Positions 26,501-38,552 of a stretch of DNA of 64,000 bases are shown in pieces. Source of the DNA: Prinia subflava (Eukaryota > Chordata > Aves > Passeriformes > Cisticolidae); contig NC_086247.1 of assembly GCF_021018805.1 (NCBI RefSeq), forward strand, positions 91,806,140-91,870,139. The letters run 5' to 3'. A model generated the notes under the pieces. The model was not told where the DNA came from. It saw nothing but the letters and a program-made list of their open reading frames with translations, and did no database searches. A program made the position numbers and the translations under genes. Within the stretch, counting starts at the first letter, position 1. Every line of letters begins with the position of its first letter.

Positions 26501-28734
26501 TGGAAGTTTGATGACCTCTCTAGCAGGACCTTACTGCCAGTGGTAATGGAAATCCCTAACTCACCCAGATAATATCACCTCCAAGGTATCACCAAGGTTA
26601 AATCATCTTCAGCCTTAATTCTGAGTCTGGTAGTTTGGACAAAACAGTTTTTCTCCTCTGCTGCGCTCCCGTGTTTCCTAGATGGTTCAGCACCTCTTCA
26701 ACAGGGAATGCAGCACTGCAGATACAGATGGGAACAAGGCAAGAAGGGCAGCACAACACTGTGAAAGGTGCATGACCAAGAATAGCTAACCATCTGGCTC
26801 TGCCTACTGGCATTCATAGGATACTGGTTTTCCCTTGCTATTGTATGAGGAGGGAAATAGATGAATCTCCTCTATTACCGCATATTTGTGAACCAGTCTG
26901 CAAAAGTTTCCCCAAAGGGTTGCACACCTGGCTAACGTCATAGTGCTCCCCTAATTCTTTATACACAGAAAATCTGTTTTGAGCTGCTCTGGATCTCTTT
27001 TACATAGCTGAACTTCAGTGTCATTGCCATCCATTCACCGCACCAGGGTTGCCAAGGAAGCAGCAGCCTGCACACCACATGTGTTACCAACACACAGTAG
27101 AAGACAAGGAGGGGCAGAACTGAGCCTGACAGCTCTGACAGAGCCCTTCAACCAATCCAAGCCAACATGGATGTCCCAGCAAGATAAGTATCAATTATTA
27201 GCTAATTCTGTCAGTTTCTCATTGGGGTGATGGAAAGGAAAATTATCAAAGTCAATATAATGCAGTAAATGTAAGGAGACGGGGAAGTTCTCTGTGTCCC
27301 ACAGAGTACCTTCATCCCATACAACGTAATCTTTTGCCAGATGAGAAAGAATAGAAACAGAATTAAGGACTAGTGCTCCTTACGTACAAGGGAGCAGGGC
27401 TTCATCACATCTGTTACATTTGCACAGCACATGAAACCATTTACCTTTCCACTTGGTGCTCTTCTAGGGTGAGCTTAAAAAGAGGTGAATGCAATTAGGC
27501 CTGAATTCACCCAGCAGGAAAAACCAAAATATGAGGGAAAGATGGCAACGACTGCCAAAGGTTTAAGAATATCTTGTATTAGATACCCCAAAAGCCGCTA
27601 TGTAATGATTCAAAATAGAACCACACTGGTTACAAAAACACAGCCAGGCTTTCACTGGAAATGAAAGCATCTGCAACTTTTCAAATGCCTGTAACAAATG
27701 GAAGAAAGAGAAAGGTGAAAATGGTAAGTAGAAAACATAAGTTAGACATTGTAGAAAATGAAGAAGGGAAACAAAAAGACAATACAATATCCAACAGAGC
27801 CAAAAGACTAGAACAAATAATTTGAAGTTCATTAGGAACAGAAGGACCTTTCACAACGACAGTAATCTATTACTGGATGAAGAAAGTTGTCTTGTGAGCA
27901 ATAACAGCAAAAAGACAGAAATCCTGAAAAAAACCCAGGTGATCTAATACTGCTAAACAAACCAAAACAAAAATTCCCAAATATGCTCTGCATGCCAGAG
28001 AAAGATCATGATCCTTCCACTGTCTAGTCAAAATAGAAAAATAAAGCAAAACTTAGCTTGTAGCATTGTAAATGGGAACTAAAATGGAAGACTTCGTGAC
28101 TAAATTCAACAAAGGCAAAATATGATTGAAAGGCAAATTAAAGTGTGAATGATGCAGAAAATAAACCTCAAACAAAACTAAGATTCGTATTTTGAATTTT
28201 GCGAGTATCTAACCCACTGGCTAGTTCACTTTTTAACAAATGCTTCACCATTCACGTTCCTTGCTCTCATGGACTAGCATGACCCAGGGAGAGATTACGG
28301 TGCACATGCTGATTTATACTGGCAGGAAATTTGGCCCTCCGGGCTCTGGGAAGAACTGTGTTTTATTCCTATTTTTGTTCCCTTACAAAGATGAAAGAGA
28401 AGAAGAATTCAGAACCTGTTCCAAAGGTGCAGGTGCTCTGCGCAGTTCTGCTGTGGGGCGGGCAATATTGGCAGAACCTCCTCACCACTGCTACATCAAT
28501 ACCACACCTTGGCTCATCAACCAGTGAGACCAGCTGCAGGAGAGACAGTTAGGAAGCTTCCTTTTACACTAGTCCAGACATTTCCTTTGCACCACCAATT
28601 AACTACCCACAACACAGGAAAGCATATCAGCAACATCAAAGAATGCATTCCTCAGTAACACACACAGTATGGCAGATAACATCTCTGGCTGCATCAGATT
28701 TTCTAATTAAGCATGTGGGAGTGGAGAAAAGAGC
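23578..28734. other. Single-copy DNA, possibly with conserved non-coding sequence at its left end
   Basis: No gene was found. The part from about 23640 to 23900 is rich in TAAT/ATTA sites and is described separately. The remainder shows no recognisable repeat. Confidence 0.55.
23640..23900. promoter_or_regulatory. Candidate conserved non-coding element
   Basis: The stretch contains a cluster of homeodomain-type cores (TTAATTA, CATAATTAAC, TAATTTAATTACC, CAATTATTGAC) and is low in simple repeats. This composition is typical of deeply conserved vertebrate enhancers near developmental genes. Conservation itself cannot be seen from one sequence, so the call is inference. Confidence 0.2.
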
Positions 28735-28774
28735 GGGGAGGGGGGGCTGTGGGGCAGTTTTTTTAAAAAAACTG
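28735..28774 (+). other. G-quadruplex-type G runs next to a 20-bp perfect palindrome
   Basis: G runs at 28735-28738, 28740-28746 and 28751-28754 fit the G3+ with 1-7 base loops pattern when the seven-base run is split. They abut a perfect palindrome at 28755-28774: CAG, seven T, seven A, CTG. Both are seen directly; any structure or function is inference. Confidence 0.6.
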
Positions 28775-31700
28775 AAATACAGGTGCCATTAGCAATCTGC
28801 TGTCTGCTGATCTGCACCGTTCTGGGGCCTCGATTCCCAGTGTGTCTTTTTTGTCTCTGTCTCAGAGCAGTGCAGAGAAGACACTGTCAGTGTGGCAAGG
28901 TGAAGAAATAACACAGGAATTGTAAGTCTGTTTTATATACCTACCATCTCACAGTTTAAAAAAATGAACAGATATAGATTTCATTAAAAGACCATGTTAC
29001 TTTAAAAAACAAAAGCCAAATGGAAGAAGCAAATAACTAAAATGCAATAGGTTGAATTGCCTATTAAAACAGTTGAACAAATAACTCACTATTAGGATTT
29101 ATTAGTTTAATTCAGCTCTCCAACCTCCTGTTCTAAAATTCACTTGAAAGTATTCAATTGAGTTGAGAGCAAATCTATTTCAACACTCTGCAAGTGCAAG
29201 CACAGACAGTTCAATATTTTCTTTTCAAGGTCCTTCAGAATTAATTAAGACTATTTACACTCTTTTTTGTTTCCTGAATGAAAGAACACACATGCACTTT
29301 CAGAACAAGTAATTGTGCATATAGTTTAAAAAATCAGTGTCTATATATATTTGTGCTGGCAAAACTTGACAGCAGGAATATTTGCAGGAAGCAAACACAA
29401 AGCCTTCTCTATAGATAAAGCAAATTAATTTTCATATTGAACATTCCCAAAAACATTGTCCAGCCACAGACATTACACTGGAGTATGAACGGTGAAAAAT
29501 AAATGACAGAAAATATGCAGTGCCTACTTTGCAACCCTCGAATAGGGTAAATCACCTTAGGTCTTGTGGTTGTAGTAGCTGCATTAATTGCTCAAGATCT
29601 GGTTCCTAGATAAACTTCTCTGCATGGAAAATAAGTCTTTGTTTCATTATTAAATCCTAATACGAACTGATGGTGCTATACAAAACAATCTTCTTTTGAA
29701 ATTCCAGCAGCAGCTCAGCTGAGTTAGGTTTGGATCTGGCAACCTGCATTACTCTGGTTTAGATACAGGAACCTGTCACATGCTGCTTTTTGTTGCCTTT
29801 AAAAAAGAGTTAATATTTGGCTAATATGTTTATCTTTGCATAGCATTACTGTCTATGTGCAGGAAAGAAAGAAACAGCTGTTGCAAGCCTAACCCTTACT
29901 CATTAATCTTTCATCATCTTGGGACTTCCAGCATTGTATTCTGTATTAAACCAGCTTTCTATTCAGCAGTGGTATCTGAGAGTAAATTCCCCACAAAACT
30001 GCTATTTTCACTTGCCAGGCCCACTTGTACTGAACCCGGACTCTGAGGGTCCACACACCCTGTCACCCAGCAGAGGCTGGGGCCTGAGGTAGGTGGTATT
30101 TCTACCTTACCAAGGCTTGCAGAATCTGTTTGCTGCCAGCTGCTTGTTTCAAGGGCAACAGGAGGCCTCCCAGTGGAATATTTCCTTCTGGTAGCACAAG
30201 GAGCAATTTCAGCTCCCTTGCTTTAAACTGATGTTCCGAGTTCTGCTCTGACTTAACAACTTGGCAGAAATTCTGAACATTGAAGTGCCCAGGTTACACC
30301 CAGAAACTTTCAGATTCAGCAGCAGAGGACTATCTCCTCCTCCTGTTGCAATGGTCTCATAGTTGGCTGATTTTCTTCCCAGCCTCCTTTTGGATGTATG
30401 CCCAAATCCACAGATGTGCACAGGAGGTAGATGGCACTAGAGGTGCCCTTAAGCACCTCAGCTGTTACTTCACACTGCCTCCCAGGTGTTATTAGTAGAA
30501 AACACGCATTGTAGAAACCTCAGTAGGATTCTCTTTATACCATCCTTGTTTTAAATCTTTATGAATTTACAGGAAACAGAGCCAATGAGTATTAGGGAGT
30601 CAGAGCTCTATGGCTTTCTCCTCCTCCCCCTCATTAGACTGTATTTTTATAATCATGCAGTAAAGCATGTATTGGTCTTAGCAAGCTGTTTGTACTGTGT
30701 CAGCTTTGTCTGCTGTAGTAAAGTCACCACTCTGGGCAGCAAACACCGTTTTGCCCAGCTGACCAAGCAGCATCATGCACAGCTTGGCTCTGCCTTCTGC
30801 CACCTGTCTTTGGGCACTCAGGCCACGGGCACCAGACAGGAAAGACTGCCCTATCTAGCCACACCTATGCTGCAGGCAAACTCCCTCCAATGCCTCATGG
30901 ACAGTCTTTAAGCAATTCTGGATGGGTCTGTGCCCTACCCATCACTGTTGCACTGACTTACGTATGAAATAAATACAGTGAGAGCATTTAATTCCTCACA
31001 TCATGTTCTCATGCTAGGGAAGGACCTGTGGTATTACTGATTAGGTCCCTCACTACCATTACCACATCTGCACACACTAGTACAAGTGTAGGCTGGACCA
31101 CATTTAAGAGTAGTGCAAGGCAGTCAGAACAAGAATTATTCAGTATTTCTTCTTCTTATTCCAGAAGAAGAAAGCCTGTAGAATTTTTGATCCTTTCAGA
31201 GCATGCTTTACAAATTATTTGCACAAGCTTACATGCAGACCATATACACCAGCACTGTGTGTTGTGGAATTGCTAATTTATATAGCACTCATATCAACAG
31301 AATTGAAAACAAGACTGAACTCATAAAATGGATACCATGGTCCCATCCAGATGTTAATATCTGTACTAACTTTCATTTGGTTTACTCATATCCTCCATGC
31401 CATTTTTCCTTTCGGTCATCATCCTCATGAGAATCAAAGGGCATTCTTAGGTTGCACAGCAAATGCAAACTAATGTTCACACTAAAAAGCAAATAGAAAA
31501 AAAAAAGCACCAATAGCTTGCTATTACTTGTACAAGGTGTGTTACTCCTATTTACCTCATGTGCCTTTAATAGGTTGCCTTCATACTCCCTCCACAGAGC
31601 TACAAATTCTCATGTCAAACACGGAAGCTCCTGACAGCTCTCTCTTTCCTAGGGCAAGATTGCCCAACTAACAATAACTAAGATACCTTTTGACAAGTGC

Positions 31701-33537
31701 AGCTAAGAGCCAGCAAAGCTTAGTCAATCTGCATCAGTTTGTCTTGGCACCTTTCTTTCAGTTTCCTATTGAAACACTGGATGCCAAAGTGTCTTGCAAT
31801 GATTGTAGAAAATTGTAAAAAAGGGAAATTAATGCAAAAGCAGAAATCATATTAATCAGTTGAAGGAAAATACTTTTTCAAGTACAGTTGTGGCTGAAAC
31901 CCATAAATTAGATGACTGGAGTAATAAGACATGTGAAATGGCTTTTAAGTCCACTACCAGCTCCATGCAATAAATTTCAAATGACATCCAGGCTTTTAGT
32001 GGAGTGGATGATTTATTGCAGTCTGCAGGAAGAGAGCTTTCATGGATTATCTCTAAAGTGGCAAAACTCTATTCTGAATTTTTCAAAATTAGTGCAGCTC
32101 AGTGAATGTCACTGACAAGCAAATCCAAAAGCACTTTAACAGAAAATTGTAAGAAAAACAGCAAACATACTTTAGAACACCCACAGATTTTTGTAAGGGA
32201 ACTACATCTTGTCTTTTCCTAGGCCAAAAAATCCCATAAACCTAACAAGAGTGTAGCACTTGCTGCATGTGTAGTTCATCTCGGCTTCCTATAAACAAAG
32301 GTATTTCACAAGTGAACTTTCTAAGGCTTTTGATGCTAAAAACCTTCAAAACAATTTGGCAAACAGTGCAAATTTCTTCCGGAACCTACAAACCTAGATA
32401 TACTCTTTCTTCTTTGTTTAGCCATTAGAGAATGTGAAGTAGTGACCACAGAAATGCTCTCCAAAGGCAGCCCAGAGCCTACAGGGTTCTGCTTGTTTCT
32501 AGCATGCAGAAAAAGATTTATCTCCTCTGCTGGTAAATGAATCAGAGAAAATGTGTCTCCACTGGAATCATGGAGTACCGTAACATCAGTGTCCTGGAGC
32601 TGTGATGCTCACTGCAGGGCTCCTGAATTGCACCTGACTACCAGGGTGCTGCACAGTGTGATGCCTCTGCTTTCCCTGGGGTGAGGATGGCTGGTGGGAT
32701 GGCTTCCCTGGGATTTTGTCCCAACTACATCCCCTGGTACACTCTCGTTCAGCACTAAAAGTAATGGTGTCTAAGGAGAGGACGTTACAGGAGACAGACA
32801 CAATCCTCTTCAAGAGGCAGAGATGTACCTTGGCTAAAAGCTGTTAGACACAGTCCCCTAATTTTGATTGCTTTGCAGGCTAGTGATAGTAAATAATTCT
32901 GGTAATTCTTAATGCATGGAACACTGAATTTGCATACCAATGGCAGTTAAAACTAGGGTATGCATGTGTTAAGTAATGGAAACATTACAGACGGAAAACA
33001 TCCTACACTTTCCTGACACCTTTCACCCAGATTAGTTCTAAAATATTTTATGAACTGAGCATAGATCTAATTTCACTGGCATTTAGAGTAGAAAGTAAAG
33101 ATCTATGCTTTATTCAATTTGTTTATATAGAAAACGTACAGTGGTGTGATTTAGTCTCTCAGGAGAGAACACAAGACAATACACCAAGACTAACAGCTCT
33201 GCTTTTACATGACTGTTAATGATACTTTGGTTTCCATTAGAGTCTTTCCTTCTGAAGACTAGCCATTAGCTTTTTAAAGCATGAATTCAGCACTGACCTG
33301 GATTAAGAGTGGTATTTCATGGACTCTGCAGTACTTACAGATGTGACATTTCTCCTGCAAAGCACCTATCCAAAATCCGATATTTAGTGCATGGGCATTT
33401 CTGGAAGCAATAAGGGATTCAGGCAAATATTTTTAAAAATGAAGTCCATCCTAACTTGAAATACAACCTACATTATAACACAGCTGGACAAAATTGACTC
33501 ACAACTTTTCTATCCAACCCATTTTCATACAGTGGTG
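28775..33537. other. Single-copy DNA, nothing firmly recognised
   Basis: No gene was found. The AT-rich part at 29020-29420 has a non-repetitive, homeobox-site-rich look and could be conserved non-coding DNA. The frames at 30561-30911 and 31028-31430 carry no recognised domain. Confidence 0.55.
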
Positions 33538-33604
33538 GCATTTTTGTGGTTTGGATTTTGTTTGGTTTTGTTTGGGGTTTTTGGCTGGTTTGAGGTTTTT
33601 TCTG
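33538..33604 (+). repeat. T/G-rich low-complexity tract
   Basis: The tract is built from irregular GGTTT, GTTTT and GGGGTTTTT units with almost no A or C on the plus strand. It is the same class as the tract at 5.0 kb. Confidence 0.85.
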
Positions 33605-36600
33605 GTGGAAGGTAGAGTATGAGTTGAACAGAGCATCTTTTATGAAGCTAATCCCAGACATTATCTTAGTTTTCTAGGCCGAGGCTGAAGCATAACCCAG
33701 TGAAAGCACTGACATAAGAGCTGCTGGCAGGCCAGTGACAAAGCCCAAACCATAACACTGGTTTTCACACAAGCGCTGTAAACAAGCGGACACACTGCAG
33801 ATAGCACCGGTTATAAAGTATGGGATGTTTTTGAGTTCATTACATAAATTTTAAAACCTCTCCCTACCTGTGTTCAAGCAAAGCTAGACACGTACTCTTC
33901 TTCAATCTTAGCTTAGGGTATCCAGACACATACTAAATGTAATTCTTACTCTGCACTCCATGCAGCACAAGCCACAGAAATACACTGAAATCTTTTAGTG
34001 ATGACAAATACTCTTCAACATCAAGTATAGACAAAACTCAGAAGAAATCTCTTTCACTGCCATCACGTAATAACCATGTAATTTCCTAAATGATCACAGT
34101 CAGAATTACGGGACTTAGTGCACCAAAAATCAGCTTCCACCAACCTTTTTGTAGACACAGGATAGAGGATCTTTGCTCTGACTAAGCAAGCATCATTCCG
34201 GGATGAGCCCAACTGAACATCCAATACAAAACATCCCTTATAGGTTTTTAAATATTAAGTTGCAAATATTCAGAAGAGGAAAAAAGAACTCCATTATTGA
34301 TGAACACATAAGCACATTACTACTGTTCACTTCAAATATTTTAAGTAAGTTACAGGCTGGGTGGCCAGCACTTTTCAGATTTTGATCATGTGTATATCCT
34401 ATATTTTAGGCATCATAGAGAAACCGTGTTTCAAATAGTGGCAAAGTGATGATAAATGACAGAGTACTTAGCAGCACTGTGGTATAAACAAGCTTGTCCT
34501 ATTTAATGGAAAATAAATGGAGAAAAATAACTGTGATATTCTTTCCCCATGTATTAAAAAAAATCTATAAATTTCAAGAAGTTACACAAAGAAAACAAAC
34601 TTGCATTAATTATTTATATATTCATGTGGAAATGCATGCAGAAGGCATTCTGACTTGTGTATAAAGCTTCATTTGCAGCTATGTCTTCTGTAGACTTCTC
34701 CACCAATTTAATCCTCCAAACCAAAATCCCCTGCCTATAGACTGACTTTATAGATGGGACCATGTCTCGAGAAGTATTACAGTAAGGAGATAACAGAAGG
34801 CTCTCGCCTTACATGTCTAACTCCCTTTCTCATTAGTGGGCAATGTGCCTGCACAGACAGGAAAATTTATCTCAAAGTCTGTGAGAAATCAGTCAGATTT
34901 GATCTGCTCTATGTAAAATACACAGCCAACACTGATTAAATGAGCAATGGAGTGCTCTTTCGATAGTGCATCAATGCTTTTCAGCACATAGGCTTGGACA
35001 GAGAGCTCAGAATTATAAATGAAGGAGAAGCATGACACATGCTTTCAGTCATTGGAAGAATTCACTGTAAAATATGAATAAAGTTATGTGGCTTCCTTTC
35101 CCATTCCTTTTCCACATGTCTATTAACATATTTCACTGATCATTCATATTATGTGAAGCAATTTGGGGTGCAAAGAGTTTTATGCACATTGCTGTGTCAT
35201 TTTGAAACACTCCATAATAGAGCTTGGACAGCAGTTCTGTAGCATAACATATTTTTAACAAAATACTTCTTAAAAACGCTGTTCTAATCCCCAGACATTA
35301 TCTCTCCCTCCTTCTTCTCCCTCTACCCTTCCTTCCTCACTAAGGAAAGCAAAATTCATCCATAAAGACTGTCCAAATAAGTTTTCTTAAAAGACAAATC
35401 ACAAAAATCAAGAATGTCCGGTTTGAGCCTACAGTAAGTGAGCGGTCCAAAACAACCCCAATTCATTTATCTCACAACCCAAATATCAGAAGCAGCCCAC
35501 TGCCTTTTCTCTACAAGCAAATCTACAGAGAACTTTACCTACAAGGTCTCTGGCAGATCTAATTCAGACAACCAATTTTTCCAGCCCTCTTCTAGATTCC
35601 TTCTCAACCTGCCAGTCTCCTCACAGCAATAAATGACACATTTGGTATAAGCGAGATCCCATGAGACCTCACCAGCCCAAGACCTCTCAGTTCAGGAAGC
35701 CAAGGAAAGTCCTGCAGCCTCAGCTGCAGTTCGAGGCTCTGGGATTCAGGGGACTCTTCTTTCTTCACGTTGTTGAAACTCAAGATCAGAGGGAAAGGAA
35801 TCAAAGACAGAAAATTTCAAGCAACTTTGGAAAAGGAATTGAAGGGGGAAAACAGCAAGAAAATTTGACAGAAAAATGATGGTTTTGGAATTATTTCTGA
35901 AGTTGCACATAGTAGATGAGTTCCCACACATAGCAAAACCATAGGAAAGCCTCACCAGGACAAAGAGGTGCACTTGGCATGTTCAGGAAAATGTATCAGG
36001 TCCACTGCCAACACAGAGACTTGCTGTGTACTGGGGTAGGGATGGGCTGAGAGGAGTCATAGATTTCAGAGGCATTGCCCTTGTCATCCTGCTTGACACA
36101 GACACTCTGGGTATCACTTTGTCCACAGATGCTTTTCCTTTACTTTCATTTTGTAAGTTTCCAAAATTTGGTCTTGCAGTTCACGTTGCATGAGCACCTG
36201 TTCACAGACATCTCAGGTAGAGACACTGCAAGAACAAGCCCTTGCCAGAGTTTCAAGAGCCCCACAACACAGAGAAAGGAATATCTGGCATCTGCCAACT
36301 CCTTGGAAACCTGTCTTTAATAAGAGAAACTCTTAATTAAAACAGTGTTTTCTACTAAGATGCATCCTGTACTTTAACTTGTCCTTTGCTGAAGGATGGC
36401 CCTACAAAATTTAAGGGTTCTCCTCAGTCAAGTCTCCCAAGATGACTGCAGAAAAGGAACTTAATTCATCAGACTTCTTCCTTTCTTTGAGCTGATTCCC
36501 CTTTCACAACAGGACTGCAGTTGAGTGCTTCCAGAGACTCCCTGCATTGAGGGTTCATTCAAGGCACGGACTCCTGTCTTAAGCTCCCAAGATCCTGCCT

Positions 36601-38117
36601 GTCACAGTGTCAGTATCATAAGAACCTCTTTGAAATCCCACCAGAGGGGTCCCAACCACACCTAACCCTCTGTGGACTGTACTCAGAAAAAATCTCCTCC
36701 TAGAAGAGAGAGATTAGTACAATTTACAGACTCACTATGGAAGGTTTTATTCCAGAAATAATCATTATAAAATTCCAAAGGAACAAACTACAGGTGATGC
36801 TTGTTACTAGTGCTAAAGACAAGAAAAAGTTGGCAAACCATCCTGAGACACAAGTTTGGGGTGGAATGACTGGATACTATTCCAAGACTACTCAAAACAC
36901 AGATATTTAGCTCCTCAGCAACAAGGGAAAAATTATAGTAAAGTCAAGACAGTGCAAAAGAAAGGAGAAAAAATAGGTCAGTGTAAGGAAAATGAACCAT
37001 TTTGCAATGTATGGCTGGAAGAAAAGGTGTGAAATTGAGAGGGAGAAGACTAGAATCAGGCCAAATAAACTAATGTCCTGACACTCAGGTCTATTCATTG
37101 TGGAATAATCTCTCTGAGGAACTGAAGCAAAACCTCATTACCTGTAATGCTTTTGCTCAGATACCACTGTAATGAGTTCATTAACATTAGAACATCAAAA
37201 TCTAAACTGAACCAAATGCTTGATAACGTAATGCAAGAGGAAAACATCACACAGACAGAACAATAGTTCCATTTCTATCACTGTAACAAGCCCTGAATGA
37301 CTGTTCATGTCCTAGTTTAGATTATAATGTCCTGTGAGGCAGGGAAAGAAAAAAAAGGGGGATGAAAATGGAAAGAAAAAGGTTTAGGCAGAAGAAATCA
37401 TGTCACAGAAAAAATGAGTAACCTTATTTTCCATTTGTAAATTAAAAACCTTTATTAAACTGAAAATCTTTTAATGCTAGTCATTGATGTGAACACCAAG
37501 TACTACTTAGCAAAGGGAGGTTTTCCTTGCATTTGTTAATGATCTGATTTCTTACAGAGAATATCCAGTTTCCACTGAAAACAAAAGGATGTTCATATAT
37601 TAATTCCAATGGAAATTTGCATAAGGCCCTTGAATAAACTAGGAATAAACTAGTTATTTTGACAATTTTGAGAAATTGGAGGGAAAGATTTAAAAAACCA
37701 CACAAAAAACCCAGATTGCTTTTATTTCCTTGCCCAACCCTTTGCAGTACAGCAGAAAAGATGTCAAGTTGCACTAAGTTCTGTTCTATTCTCCTTATTC
37801 TGCTTAAAGACTCCTTGAACTCCAAACCCTGAACAAAAATGATGCATATCAAAGAAAGAAAATCCTATAGAGTCATGCATGACACTTCACACAATAAAAC
37901 TCCATGGATACAAACAGCACTACATTAAAGGATAGCAAGCGCCTTTACATTCATATATTACACTTACTGAGTGATATGAGCCAGAAGATCCTATACATTG
38001 ATTCCTTCCATGAAGAATGCAGAGGCTTAAAGGTAAACCACATTTGACATGTTGAATCAAACGGTGCATCTGAAGAATGGCCTGCCAGACAGAGCTCTCA
38101 GTGAAATTCTTGAAAAC
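33605..38117. other. Single-copy DNA, nothing recognised
   Basis: No supportable gene, RNA or transposon was identified in this stretch. It is AT-rich with short purine runs. Confidence 0.6.
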
Positions 38118-38552
38118 ATTATAGAAAGGTTTGGTGTTAAAGGGACCTTGAAAGTAATCCAGTTTCAACCCCTCTGCCATGCGTAAGGACACCTTCCACT
38201 GGACCAGGTTGCTCAAAGCCCCATCCAACCTGACGTTTAACACTTTCAGAGATGGGAGATCCACAGCTTCTCTGGGCAACCTGTTCCAGTGTCTCACCAT
38301 CCCTATTGTGAAGAGTATCTTGCTAATATTTAATCTAAAATGACCCTCTTTCAGTTTAAAACCATGCTGCTTGATCTGTCACGAGACCTTGGTTAATAAC
38401 CCCTCTCCAGCTTCCTTCTGGACACTCGTAGAACCAATACTATAAGGCTGCTCTAAGGTCTCCCTGGACATTTTTTCTTCTTTTTTTCTTTTCCAGGCTG
38501 AACAATCCCAGCTTCCTCAGTCTGTCCTCACAGGAGAAGTGTTCCAGCCCAG
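38118..38552 (-). mobile_element. CR1 LINE 3' fragment
   Basis: On the plus strand the element starts at CATTATAGAAAGGTTTGG, the worn terminal repeat and 3' end of CR1. It then runs through GACACCTTCCACTGGACCAG, GGTTGCTCAAAGCCCCATCC, CTTCTCTGGGCAACCTGTTC, CAGTGTCTCACCA and CTGTCCTCACAGGAGAAGTG to TTCCAGCCCAG. The block order is that of avian CR1 read antisense. It is 5'-truncated. The 126-codon minus-strand frame at 37920-38300 is partly the CR1 C-terminal coding remnant and partly flanking DNA, not an intact gene. Confidence 0.93.

Noticed and set aside
26475..26545. GATGACCTCTCTAGCAGGACC resembling a CR1 3' end block
   Set aside because: The flanks lack the other CR1 blocks and terminal repeats; too short to call.
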